A DNA stretch of 64,000 nucleotides from NCBI GenBank assembly GCA_032358165.1, contig JAALGY010000001.1:1426001-1490000 (forward strand), given 5' to 3'. Positions within the stretch are counted from its first letter, which is position 1. Each line of letters opens with the position of its first letter. The notes beneath the pieces were generated by a model. That model was not told the origin of the DNA. It made no database searches and worked only from the letters and a program-made list of their open reading frames with translations. Below are positions 1 through 12,400 of the stretch, in pieces. The stretch is from Diplosphaera chodatii. Its lineage: Eukaryota; Chlorophyta; Trebouxiophyceae; Prasiolales; Stichococcaceae. The position numbers were made by a program, and so were the translations under genes.

Positions 1-83
1 GTTAGCCCCCAGCAGCAACACAGGTGGCATGTGTACCACTGTCATCTCCTGAAGCACAGCCGCTGGGTCTGCTCGTGATGCAG

Positions 84-399
84 GGTGAGGATAGTCATCA
101 ACGCCGATGGGCGGCCCTCAGGGATGGCCTTCGTAGAGTTTGCCAGCGCCGAGGACGCTGCCACAGCTATGTCCAAGGTGCCGACTCACGTTCTGTTTGC
201 TAGGGCCTCACGTCAGGCGTCGCACACTGTGCGGGACACTGTTGCTGTGGAGATTTACACCTGATGCTAGCAGCAGAGTCCTAATGGGGCTGCTGTCGCC
301 TCAACAATGCAGGATCGCAAGATGCTGGGCAACAGATACGTGGAGCTCTTCCCGTCCAGCCGTGAGGAGGCCACCATGGACAGGGGCAGCAGGCGGTAG
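84..399 (+). CDS. hnRNP H/F-type RNA-binding protein, C-terminal exons (5' partial)
   Basis: The gene enters from the left edge. Two exons are visible: 84-177 (after a TGCAG acceptor at 79-83) and 313-399, joined in phase 0 across a 135-base GT-AG intron. The joined peptide covers the second half of an RRM domain: VRIVINADGRPSGMAFVEF is the beta2-loop-RNP1 region, followed by ASAEDAATAM and KMLGNRYVELFPSSREEA, the end of the fold. The G-R-P-S-G-x-A-F-V-E-F spacing and the R-Y-x-E-L-F ending are typical of the quasi-RRMs of hnRNP H/F, GRSF1 and ESRP proteins, which bind G-rich RNA and influence splicing and mRNA stability. It stops at TAG 397-399, only about ten residues after the domain, so this RRM is the last one. 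How many RRMs lie upstream cannot be seen. Bases 1-83 are intron. Confidence 0.85.
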
Positions 400-1274
400 C
401 CTACGAACATCAACATGAAATGCCACCATCAACCGAGGCGTGTGGCGACGAGTGGAGGGGAGGAGCTGGCCCCAGGGCGGATGCGCTGTCGAGCATGCCT
501 GTTGCAACAGTGGACACCGCTGCACCCTTGCAGCAGCGCTCTGCGGGCCAGCAAGTGCATGCAGCTGCATGCACAGAGTCCTCACCGGCCGGGGTGCTGC
601 GAGCAGCAGTCACACATACAGACGACGCAACTGGGCTGCAATTGACATGCCGTGTCACAACAGCGCCTCGTGAGTGATCCTGCCTTAGGCACGCTAGAGC
701 ATTTGCGTCGTGAGGTGGAAGCTAGGGTGTAGCATGGCGCGATTGTCCCTTGTGAGCCAGTTGGGGTCCAGCAAATGGTAACCTTGACTGGGCAGTGGAA
801 GGCGGGATGAAGCCACCGCAGAATCTGATGTCAAACGGCACAACACACCGAACTCACAGCCGTTACACCCAGTGCAGCCACACCCAACCTATGTGCTGGG
901 AGATTTGCTGCCGTTTTGTCAACGTGGATGGTCAAGAGGCCGCTGTCGGCGCCAGACCGATGACAGATTTCCATCCAGATCCAGCTGTATGTGCGCAGAA
1001 AGGGAGATCCACGAGGAATCACTGTAGGTCCTCACAGGCATCTGCGCGCTGTGTGCCAGGAGGACACATATCGGAGCGCTTAGGAAGGCGCAACGAGGAC
1101 CGGCTTTCTCAACGCGCGCAGTGACGACTGTTGGCTCTGTGCGGCCTTCACTATCTGCACTCACTATCTGGTTGGTACACCTGCGGTCCGCACCTGGCGC
1201 GAGGTCAAGACAACAGCAAGGCTCGCGCATAAACCAGCAAGTCAGCAAATAGTGGTCGCGGAGCGTTCGCGACA
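400..1274. other. intergenic / 3' and 5' flanks
   Basis: Between the RRM gene and the secreted protein gene, both on the plus strand. No exon-like conserved peptide was found; the overlapping short ORFs in several frames are GC-driven. It holds a perfect 20-base palindrome at 555-574 (GTGCATGCAGCTGCATGCAC). Promoter elements for the downstream gene presumably lie in the right-hand part, but no specific motif is recognised. Confidence 0.5.
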
Positions 1275-4200
1275 ATGGCAGCGGGCGCCAGGTGGCGTGT
1301 TCAGTTGTTCAGCCTGGCAGCCGTCGTCGCTACCTGCTGCTTCCCGGCCGCCGACGCCGCCGCCACCGCCGCCTCCAAGTTCAAGGCAGCCAGGCAGCGC
1401 GTCGAGGTCGTGTTGGCAGAACAAACGGTGCGTCCGCAGCTTACACAAGCTGTTTGGGACCAGACCAGGTGTCTGTCACGTTGAACCCCCCCTAGTCGGT
1501 GCCGATGCCGTGGAAACGCACTGCTGCTCCCCGCAAACCGTGAAACATGACAGTGATATCCCGCGAGTGGTACAACACTATTGGGTGCGTTCTTGCTGCA
1601 GAACACGCTGCTGAAGAGTGTTACGGCAAAGCCATCGCCGCCCGCGCCCGCACGCACTGCCGCCTCCAACCAGCGGGTGGCCAGCATCGCGGCTGCAAGG
1701 CTGCAGTCTGGGCCGTTCTGTGGCGATGGCAACTGCGATGCCGGGGAGGACTGCAAGACCTGCGCCCAGGACTGCTTCCAGGTGCGTGACCTGTTGTCTT
1801 GTGCCTGTGCAGCAGCTGCAAACGCAGCGCTGCCGCCTGTGTGCCTGACAAGGCCCTTGCAGCGTGCTGAAAGTGGCGTCAGATGATGCAAACAGGCTGC
1901 GTACATGGCAAGCAGGCCGAGTCAGCCTGTGTGGGCTGCATGGCCGCACGCTCAATCACTGACCACTGCGCGCTGCACACCGCGTGCAGGCGCAGCTGGA
2001 TGCGGCAGGGAACAAGGTGCGGTGCAAGCGCGTGGGCATCATGTACAGCGTGTGGCACTGGCCGGCGGTGCGGGGAATGGACGTCCAGCGCGCCGCCGGC
2101 AGGGTGCCGGTGACTGTGGAGGATGTGATCCGGTCGCGGCAGGAGACCACCACAGGTGAGTCTCTCAGCTGGTCAAGCCTCGCTCGCAGAGGTACTGTCC
2201 TGCCTAAGGCTGGCTGTGTGCACTCCGTCTGTGATCCGACCGTCCAGTCTATTCACAACATCGCCCGTGCAGGGGTGGCAGCGGGAGCGCTAACGCTGAA
2301 TGACGTGATCGTCAACCCTGGGGTGTATGGGCAGTCCATGGGATTCCACACGATGTACACCCCGCAGGTGGTACTCATCACTGCACTGCCGTGCAGCAAT
2401 GCTGCACAGCCGAGGCACACTCAGTGACATGTGCGGCCTCTGTGGGCAGATCGATGCTCACTGTGGTGCAGCATCAGGGTTTTGCACAGACGTACGCTGC
2501 CTGCATGAGTGCAGGTTGGCTTTTACTGCCTGTACAAGCGGCGGGCGCGAGGGGCACTGAACTACAACCCGGCCAACGAGGGCAGGTATCAATCATACTC
2601 GAAGCAGCCGGACTGCCAGAACATCACCGGCGTCCTCACGCAGCACGCGCAGTGGCTGACTGCGGCGGGCATCGACCATGTGGTGGTGCGCATGGCAGGA
2701 AGAAAAAGGAACAAAAAGCATCAAATTGTTGTTTTTTTGCAGGACTACTTTCTTGTGTCCTTGTCATCGCCCGTGCTCGTGCCTGCTTACGGGCCAATTC
2801 ATGTAGTGGTACAACATCCACGACATACGAGCATGTACAGGTGGATGCCACGAATATTCCGGATTACAACCCGACTGCAGACGCCATACAGCTGCGGCCA
2901 TTCGAGGTCCTGTGCGAGGTGTGCTCCCACCCATGTCCCCTTTGAGCCTGAGCCCATCTGTCTCACAGCACGGACTCGCCAGCACACCTAGCCGTTGCCG
3001 CCGCATTTCAAAACCTGACGACGTCAGAGACTCGAGATGCCGCTGCACAGGTGTGGGCCGACCTAAGAGCGCAGGGCATCCGCACGCCGGAGATCGCCAT
3101 CTGGCAGCGGGTGCCGCAGCCGAGCAAGCCCTTCAGCGCCGCCAACAAGAAGGCAGCCATCTACCCCAAAGTGCTGAACGTGTACAACGACCCCCGCTTC
3201 GCACAGGTGCGCGGCTGCCAGCTGGCACGTGGGCTGCCCAGCCGACATAGAGTGTATGTGATACTCCCCTAGGTGGCTGCGGCTGCAGACAGTGCTGCAA
3301 CCCTGCAAGTGCATCTGCTGCATGTCTGCTGCATCCGTTGGACGCTGCTGAGTGCCACATGAGCTCAGATGGCAGCGCTGTCCTCATTGCTACCGTGCCG
3401 CTGTGGCGCAGATCATGATGAGGGACTCTGACACACGCAATTTCCTGTTCTTCATCCCGCGGGTTGATGCCTTTGATGAGCAGTACACTGCCGACATCCA
3501 GGCGAACGGTGGGACTGACACCCTGCACGACTCATCCTTTCGTCTCCATGCTCCGGCACAATGTCGCTCACTGGCGCATTTTGGCTACAGGCTAACCATG
3601 TGCGCCCTCTCGTATACGTATGACGACATATGGGTCACTCTGTGCACATGCAGGCGGCAGAAACAACGTTGCCGCAGTATACAGTGAGTGGTAGAGCGTG
3701 ATGAGGGAACCTCACATGCAAGATCACAACCATGTTGTGTGTTGTCCTGCTCAACAGAGTGTGTGAGCTGAACAATCATTGTTATGTGCAGTGTGGGTCA
3801 ACCGAGACACCTCAAACGGCTGGAACTTCATGAGCTTCTGCCAGGGGGTGAGTGTGCCTGACGCTGATGTGTCGCGTCCTGTACCCCTTTCTGGTGTGGG
3901 GTCCTTCACACGCTGGGCACAGCTTGTGTGGCACCGGCATCATGTGACAGCCCAGCTGTCGTGCTGTGCAGCTGGGCAACATCTCACAGAGCGCTTGCAA
4001 CCAGCCCTACACAACGGACACTGTGGGCAGCAGCGGCCTCCCCATCGGCACACGTGGCGGCCAGATGGCAGTGTCTCCAGGTATATCCCCCGGACCGCTG
4101 CGTCAAACTTACTGTGCCGCGTCTGGTTCGCTGGGTTGGTCCGCTCATTGGTGCTCGTACACAGGTGCAACATTGTACAAATGTGAGCGCGGTGCTGGTC

Positions 4201-5853
4201 TATGGTTCTGCTGCAGGGTACCAGACGTCGTACCACTCACTGACGCAGCAGGGCTCTGGCAACTGGGAGGGCCTCACATTCCAGAAGCAGTTTGTCCGGG
4301 CATTCACGGTGAAGTCCTGCACGCGCCTGCTCCTCCAGCTATCCGACCAGGCTGTTGACTTGTGCCTTTGATGTTCCACAGCTGCACGCACGATGTCATA
4401 CAATTGAGCGGTGCTTTCACACGCTGCAGGCCAAGCCTGCCTACCTGTTCATCTCTACCTGGAATGAGCTGCTGGCGCAGCCGCAAGGGAACATCAACCC
4501 GGACGGCTCGTTCAAGGTTCCTCCAGGTGAGTAATTCTGTTGTTTTCGGATATCCACCAGGCATATATCTTATATCGATCATCAACCATGACACCATTCA
4601 TTTTGCCCTGTTCCACAGGTTACTCCATGGGCCTGGAATCCGACGACACCGCCCTCAACCGCTCCTTTGTAGGTGGGCATAACTGGCAGAGATGTGATGT
4701 ACCATGCCTGTACAGTTGATGTACAGTACTACGGCCAAAACTGCACACCGCCCGATGGCACCTGCAGTCAGCTGACGTGCAGCTGTCGTCAGCAGCTGGA
4801 GTGCATGACATAAGGAAACGGCTCGCATGACTGACAACACCACCACCTCTGAGGCTGGCTGTACCTCTGGACTGCCAGATGTATGGGGAGCGGGCTTCAG
4901 CCGAGATGTCGAGCCATCGCGGGAGGGCGGCAGCACGCTGTACGACATCATGGCCAGCTGTGTGAAGATGTTCAAGAACGGCAACAACGGCTGCACACGG
5001 GCCACCACGTCAGAGCTCTGCTGCATTGGTGCGCACTCCTGATGCTGCCCTGCGCCAAGGGAGCGTTCTCAGTGATTGACGCTTCCCCCACTGGCAGGAT
5101 GACCGAGGTGCGCTTCGGTTTTGCTGACGTGTCCATGGGCACACTGCAGGCAACAGCTTCAACGCCCGCTTCAAGTATGTCAGCACCGGTGATGGCGTGC
5201 TGGGCATCCGCGCTGCGAATGTCGCCGGCAGCGCGGCCCTCTACCAATGCACGGTATGCCACGCAGCACGTTGCCACAATTCTCAACCCTGAACCGTGCA
5301 TGGCGTGCCGGTCAGATCTGTCTTGTGCGTGCTGCGTCTGAAGAGCTGCAGTGGTCCCTGCCGTGGGACAGCCACCCTGGCCTGCACTGCACTGTAGGCG
5401 CAGCAGGTGGCGGGCCGGCGGCTGCTGCAGGGCAGCCCCTGGTTCTACACCACCGACGCCACCTGCGAGGGCCTGGCCGGCTACACGAAGTCGACAGTGG
5501 GGTGCACTCGACTGCCACTTGCTCCGCATTGGGCATCACCTGCTTCTCGTGGCACGCGTCACCGTGCTCTGCCTCCCAGCCCACCACCTGCACAGCTGTG
5601 CCACTACCACCCCGCCAGCTGCCGTCACTGCAAGTCGGCGTCATGCGAAAGGTGCCACCACCAACCCTGGGAGTCCCCAACGGCGGGTTTTGGGCACTGC
5701 AGGTACATCCCAACATCCCGCGGCGGCACCTTCCTGCGGGCGCTGCGGCGCTGCCGGAACGACGTCACCGGCGACCGCACCAAGCACGTGCTCAACTCCC
5801 GCACCTGCGGCGACGGGTACACCGTCGACGCCATCCTGGGCTACGTACGATGA
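1275..5853 (+). CDS. secreted Cys-rich glycoside-hydrolase-like protein
   Basis: Eighteen exons join in consistent phases to about 677 residues: 1275-1427, 1602-1781, 1990-2155, 2273-2367, 2515-2685, 2841-2918, 3051-3206, 3412-3508, 3654-3683, 3792-3847, 3972-4080, 4217-4308, 4430-4526, 4619-4672, 4879-5028, 5150-5253, 5407-5501, 5703-5853. Residues 1-28 form a signal peptide (basic start, then LFSLAAVVATCC). Around residue 95 is a knot-like CGDGNCDAGEDCKTCAQDC. The middle (about 110-490) resembles TIM-barrel hydrolases of the GH71/GH99/DUF5010 type: GIMYSVWHWPA, WLTAAGIDHVVVDATN (the D may be catalytic), RAQGIRTPEIAIW and ISTWNELLAQP (W-N-E). The C-terminus has two short Cys-containing repeats (ALYQCT, then FYTTDATCEG, ending LGYVR), like modules at the ends of secreted bacterial enzymes. 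A wall- or polysaccharide-acting enzyme is inferred; substrate unknown. Confidence 0.8.
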
Positions 5854-6222
5854 TGCGCGCCTGATTTATAATGTAGATATGGTAGTAGAGACCGCTGTAT
5901 CGAGTTGCCATTGGCGTTGCTGGCTTCCAGCGCGCAGTTTGCAGCATGCTGAACCCTTGATTTGCTGAGCTCCCCCAGTTAGGTCTTCCACTGCTTCCTG
6001 ATTACTCATGCACTGATCAGACTGCACTTGATTGTGTCGGCGCTGAACTGCGCACACCACTTTGTCATTGGGTGTCCGATTTGCTCGTCAGTGTTGTGTT
6101 TGCATCTAGCGCCTGCATGTCCTGAATTCTTGCAACAAGGAGCTGGCCACTCGCCCTGCCTGAATGGCAACTGCCAAACCATGCTGAATGGCTGATCCAT
6201 CTAACTTCCCCCTATCACTCGG
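5854..6222. other. intergenic between convergent genes
   Basis: Tail-to-tail gap between the secreted protein gene and LST8. It should carry both 3' ends. It is more AT-rich than the exons; no gene seen. Confidence 0.5.
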
Positions 6223-9030
6223 TCACCCCCCTTCACCATGCCCTGCTGGGCCCTCTATCGCAGAGTCGTTCAACGCACACGCCACCACTGCCTGCATGCC
6301 ACGAAACACGTCAGTCAGCCCGTTATTGCAGCTCAGAGGGATGAGTCGACCATCGCGCCAGTGTCAAAGAGTACAGGATAACTTTGAGTCACAGTTTGCT
6401 AGTCCACAAGCCGTGCAGCTGGACGAGGCAGGTGGGACGATGCAGATCCAGGCAGTGATCGTCTGCGCAATCCACCCGAGGCTGGCCCTGCTATGGGGGA
6501 GCACACCCAGCGCCCACATGGCACACAGGGGCTGCGGGTGGCACCTTGTGGTGGCCGGAGTACACGCGGATGGCCTCGCCGCTGGACAGGTCCCACAGGC
6601 GGGCGGTGCAGTCGGAGCTGGCGGTCACCAGGTACGCCGCGTCCACCGAGAACACGCAGTCCCACACCCACTTGCTGTGCCCTGCAGCAAGCTTTTTCAC
6701 GGTTTAGGGCTTGGGGAAAAACGCTTTGCATAGAGCTGAGCGCGAGGCTGATATGCTGAGCCGCCTGGAGCTGTGTCTCTGACACTGGGGCGAGGCGTGC
6801 ACTGAGGGTGCCTGACAAGTGCAGAGGCTGGGACGCCCAGCCGCACTTTTCCACAATGAACATGCAGCACCTTTTGGTGCGGACTCGGATGCAGCTGGCA
6901 GCCAGCGTGCATGGCGTCTGCCGCACAGCAGGGCAGCTGCTCCTGGATGGAAAGGAGCCACCGGAGGGGCCAGGTTTCTATCAAAAGGACGGATGCCCAA
7001 CCTGTGAGCGTCCGGTCCAGTGTGAAGCCGTCCACGTTCCACAGCTTGATGGTTTTGTCGGAGCTGATAGTCGCGAGCTGCCGCATGTCGGGGCTCAGCA
7101 GGCACTTCAGCACATAGCCTGCACACAGGGCAGGGTACGAGGGTCGGGGCATCCTTCTTAGATACCGTGTGGTGCAGGTGCAGCATAACATGTGTGGCTG
7201 ATGCTCCATGTCGCGGAGGTGGACCAGCTACAACCACAGCCATACTACAACACGTGCACAGCAGCACAAGCGCAAGACAGCAGGGCAATGCTCAACCGCA
7301 ATCAGATATTGGAGTGCGACCGCTGACCCACCCAATATCATGACGCCAGATGATGCACAGCCCTGCTGTCTTGGCATGACGTCACTCGGTGCAGCAGATG
7401 CTGGCACCCCGCAGCATGATCCATCACTGCACATTGCGGCGCTTCAAAGGTTCAGCAGAACTCTCAGCTGGCAATGACACTTACCCTGGTGCGCGCGCAG
7501 CTTGTGCAGAGGCTCGAAGTGGGTGGTGAGGCTGGCGCCCCGCAGCATGCGCCACACGTACGCCGTGCCCGCGTTGTTGGCCGCCACCACCATGCTGCCG
7601 TCCAGAGCGACCGACAGGGACCTATGAAAACAACACGATATCGTGTTGCCGTCGCTGCGCAGATGTGCTGCTCCCATCGCATGTTTCTTTTGGCCGAGCT
7701 GGGCTCAACATCAATGCACACACGCTCACCGAACGGGCGTGCCGACCTCGGGGACCAGCTCGCAGGAGCAGGCGCCCGCCGTCAGGTCCCACACACGGAT
7801 GTTGCCCGCCGCATCGCCTGCAATGATATTTTAGAGCATCTCATGCAGGGGCGCAGCATCGCACTCCACGGGAGTTGCATCGCGACTGAGGGGACGTCCC
7901 TCCCACACACTGTACTGCGCGCTTGACACATGGTTGCAGCACAGCAGACGCCTCTCAAGGGTGGGGCACAGCGCTGGGGCCATCAGTGGAAAGCTGCGGG
8001 CCCACCTGAGATGAGCTCGCCCTGGTTGGGGTGCAGCACCGCGCAGTTGACGGGCGCGCGGGACTCGTACTCCCGCTGGCACCCCCGCGCCCGCACATCC
8101 CACACCTGCGCGCGGTGAACCAGGGTCGACAAGCAGTCCGCCAAACAAACTTGTCAGGGCGCACGGGTGAAGGCGTTGCCCTTGAAGCAGATGCGCGGGG
8201 ACAGGACATGGGCGGGGAATGGCTGCGAGTGCTGCCAATTGCTGCACAGAGTCTGAAACCAAAACAAGCTTGGCGAAATGGCGGAAATGCAAGCGGTGGG
8301 CGCCCCGACCTTGACGGTGCCGTCCTCGCTGGCTGTCCACATCCACTTCGAGTGCTTCTCGAAGCCCACCGCTGCAGGGGCAGTGAAGCACCATGAAGCA
8401 CGGCTCTGCAATCCCCCAACTGCAGCGCCCCTGGTGCTCCGTGGGCGTGATGCTCAGCAAGGAGGACCGGGCACGGCACAGCCCACCTGTGACGTTGCCT
8501 GTGTGCCCATCAAAGCTGTGGATCGGCTGCGGCGCCGCCGCTGCGACCTCGAAGATCTTGACGGCAGGGTTGCCGGCGGCCGCCAGCAGCTGCTTGTCCG
8601 CCGTGATCTCCAGCTTATTGACCTGGGGACAGCAGCAGCACGGATGCCTCGACGTCAACAGGACACGGGCAGTAGGCATATTGACATCAGAAGCACTTCC
8701 GAGTCTGTGCATGATGCGCAGCAGCTGGCAGTTTTTGTTCCAAAGCTCTGCTGAGCATGTGCAGTGGTCGATCAACAGACCTGTGAGTCTGCATACTGCA
8801 GCGTGCGGTAGCAGATGCCGCTGGTCGCCTCCCAGAACCTGCGCTCATCCCAACTCAGGATATGCTGCAGCACGTTTCGATGTATCACACGTCATACGCT
8901 GAGTAGCGGGTGCGGATGGTTCTGAGACACTTCACAATGAGCGTAGTAGGCGCCCACGCATTGCCGCGCCCTGCATGCACCTGATTGTGTGGTCATAGCC
9001 TGCTGTTGCTAGCACCACCGACGATCCCAT
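6223..9030 (-). CDS. LST8: LST8, WD40 subunit of TOR complexes
   Basis: Ten minus-strand exons join in perfect phase to 317 residues, the usual LST8 length: 8981-9030, 8781-8838, 8487-8622, 8310-8371, 8006-8105, 7730-7817, 7485-7621, 7002-7118, 6545-6681, 6223-6291. It opens [17 protein letters not shown] and runs through seven WD40 blades. Diagnostic stretches include [69 protein letters not shown] and the end [13 protein letters not shown], all closely matching human mLST8/GbetaL and yeast Lst8. LST8 binds and stabilises the kinase domain of TOR and so takes part in nutrient-dependent growth control in the cytoplasm. The start is the ATG at 9028-9030, matching the usual LST8 N-terminus. Nothing is truncated. 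The stop TGA is at 6223-6225. Confidence 0.96.
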
Positions 9031-9447
9031 TCCGGACTCAGCATGGCCGCCTGCGCATCTCGCTGCTGAGCGATGTTGCAATCAGCACGGTGACGATCAT
9101 GCACGACCTACTGTCAGGGATGCCTCTCTTCCTCAACCAGCAAACTTTGCCTTGAAAGCCACGATCACTAGATCAAGCGACGAGCATGTCAGATTATCGC
9201 AACTTGTTGGTCGTAGCAATGTCCGTCTCGAGTACAAATGCTGTTTGGGGGGCAGAGTCCAAGACGTAAAGTGCCCATGTGTTTCTGCTACAGGGTGCTG
9301 CGCCACCATGGAAGCTTTGCAAGCTTTGCGCCCACCCAACACAAACCAATGCACAACCGGTGTCGCGGTAGTCTCGAAGATGCTGTCATTGTTGCGCCGG
9401 AGTATGAAGCACCAGGCTCGGTCGACCAACATTACAGCTGTACCGCA
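9031..9447. other. intergenic, LST8 upstream region
   Basis: Gap between the 3' end of the F-box/SNF2 gene and the LST8 start codon, both on the minus strand. It should hold the LST8 promoter. No TATA box or other motif could be assigned. Confidence 0.45.
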
Positions 9448-12400
9448 TCACTCCATGACTGCTGAACTCCGCACACCATCTGCCCGGTGCAGAGCCCTGA
9501 ACAGCGCGTTGCGTGTCCGCCTGGCGTCCCCTGCCGACTTCTGCACGCCTGTGCCGTTGCTGCCGCTGCTGCCGCCACTGACCCCATGCAGTATGTCCTC
9601 CTCCGCTGTACCCTATACATGCGCAGGATGGTGCAGCGTGAACATCCTCCAGCAATGCTCAACACACAGTGAAGCGGGGCTCACTCCTCGCCACCGCGCA
9701 TGCCGTACTGGCTATTCAGTGGGAGAACGCGCGATATCAGAGCAGGTCAAAGGCCTGTCACGACACGGCCGGAACAGCTCCCACCTTCATGACGAGGGTT
9801 TCCACCAGGATGGGCCGTTTCGGGTCGGCGCCCATGCGGTGCGCGCGCGAGACGACCTGCTGCTCCAGGGCGGCGTCCGCCAGCGGCTCCATCAGGAACA
9901 CCGCGCCCGCGAACGACAGGTCCAGGCCCACCGAGCCCGTGTCGTCCATCACCAGGACAGCTGCAGCGCAGCACACTATCATGGGCACACTATATCAGTC
10001 CCAAGGATTGAGGCTGCTCGAAGGCAAGTGCAACGGCCCTGCATTGCCTCAGCAAGGGCTGCAGCAGATCTACTAGACATGCACTACAGGCAGTGGCTCG
10101 GCCCAGCTTGAGGCTGCTCACTGCAGTCGGGGTCATCCTGGAAGCGCTGCAGCGCTGAAGCCTTTGCATCGGGTTTGAGGTGCGCCTGCAGCATTCCAAA
10201 GTCCACGCCGCCGGCCGTGAGCGTGGCGGCGATGAGCTGCAGGTGCATCCAGAACTGGCTGAAGACGATGGCCTGCAGGCAGGAATGAGCTCGGTGTTGT
10301 ATGCTGTGCCTGCTGGGATCATGGTGAGATACTCCCAAATCAAGCATGTGGTCAAATGCTGACGGCAACAGCATGGAGTTGAGCACCGATTGGACAATCG
10401 TGCGTCAGTTGCAGTAGATGACATCATCAGCGTCAAGCTGTTAGCGATGGCATGCAAGAACGGACCTTGACCGGCTGCCGCTGCCTGCCCACACTGTCAG
10501 CAGCTGCTGCTGCGGCTGCCAGAGGTGCTGACGCTGCCGACGCTGCTCTGCCGTCAGCGTCACTCGCAGCTGCAGCCGCCACACTGAACGCAGCACCCGC
10601 CACCACGGCATTCTCCGCTGCTGCAGCGGCCGCGTCTGCCATGTTATTAGGCACCACGGCTGCCGCCGCCCCTGGGCTGCCAGGAGCTACCTCTGCCATC
10701 CAGTATGGCGAAGGAATCAGGGTCACATCACCATAAGAAAGCTCCTACCTCATCATGAGCGCTATTCACAGGGTACCACAAGCAGGGGCTGGTTCGCACT
10801 CCCTTCATGGACACACCTGCTTCTGCCTTTGCTGCTCGTGGCTGTGGCGGCGGTGCGGCGCCCAGGGTGCGCAGCCGCCTGAGCAGGTATGCGCACTTGG
10901 TGGACCGCGTCACCTGCCAGTTGGCGGACCACTCGCCTCCCGAGATGCCCAGGGCACCTGCTCGATTGAAACACGATCAACTTGCCAAATGTCGGCAACC
11001 CCGGAGCAGGGAGCTTGAACTCACCCATCCACACACCTACACGGCAAGCAGTATGACCTTTAAGCAGGTCTGACTCTCACCACGCTGCACATATGATGGC
11101 TGCCATTCGATGACCTCCTCTGGCACCGGCCACTTGGGACGCGGGTTGGTCTTGAGCCGCTCCGGGTCGCTCACCGGCTGCATCTTGTACGCCTCCCTGC
11201 ACCCTTCCAGCGGGCACGCCTCCCTGTGGCACGAAGCCCGCCGTTCATACAGCTGTGGTTGCCACCGAACGTTGAGCTGCATCAGCGACTCAGCACCTCC
11301 CATCTCCTACCCTGCTGTCCTCTCTCACTGTGCATGCTGCCCCAGCTCTAAATTAGCAGCTCCCTCAAGCAGTCCACAACAACACCGCAGCGTGATACAC
11401 CACCCCGATGCCTGCTGCCACCTGAGAAGAGGCCACCCCATGAGCAAGCCTGCAGCAAGCTCAGCACAAGCTGTCATCGCTCGCCTGTCGCTGCCGGCGC
11501 AGCCGACGCACAGCAGGTGGGCGCAGGGTGTGGCAATCAGCAGCCGCGCAAGTGCTGTGCATCGGTCGCAGGCGCCGCCATGCCGCAAGGCAACCTGAGG
11601 CATTCCAGATGCGTAGAGTGAGATATTACAGATGCACAACTCTGCAGCTGCGCAGCAATGCGAGCAACGAGCACCAATATCAAACTACTTGTGCCATCCT
11701 GCTCCCCACCGGTGGCCAGCGCAGCATTGCGGAACCTCAACAGCAGCAGTAGATCACGACAAGGCATGTATGTGGCGTCAAATCACTAGGTGGCAGCATG
11801 TGGGATGGCCAAAGAGGCGTGCCTCGATGCGGGACAGCGGGTGGCCGTGCGGGAGCCAGGGGGGCGAGGCGGCCTGGGGCACCGGCAGCCCGTGGCGCTC
11901 TGCCAGCAGCTGCAGCGTCTCCTGGAGCTGTCCCTCCACCGGCGTCGAGTTCTGGTTGCCCGCCACGCAGCAGGACAGCCTGCATGGTCCATCCAAGAAG
12001 AGCTTGCCGGAGGCGGCAGCTGGCCTGTTGACATGGATTGCGAAGTGAGAGTGCCATGCGACACGCCGCGGGGTGGCTGCCTGGCTTTTGGCTGAGTCAG
12101 CGACTTTTGGCGAGGTTGCGCCTGGCCTCTGCCCTTCTCACCCATGCGCCGCATGGTCATTCGCCAGTAGGATTCGGCAACCCCAGGCAAGCCCGTGTCA
12201 GGATTTGGAGCCCATCTGTTGCTGCACACGCACTTGACGTTGGTGAGGTACTCGCGGCCCCACTTGGCGTTCTTCTCCGCCAGCAGCGACTCCAGGTGGT
12301 CCTCGTCCCCCCAGTCCGCCAGCAGCAGGTTGAAGCGGATCACCTCCACCTGCGCAGTGGCAGGGACGTGGGTCATGCACCGGTGACATGCACGCACAGC

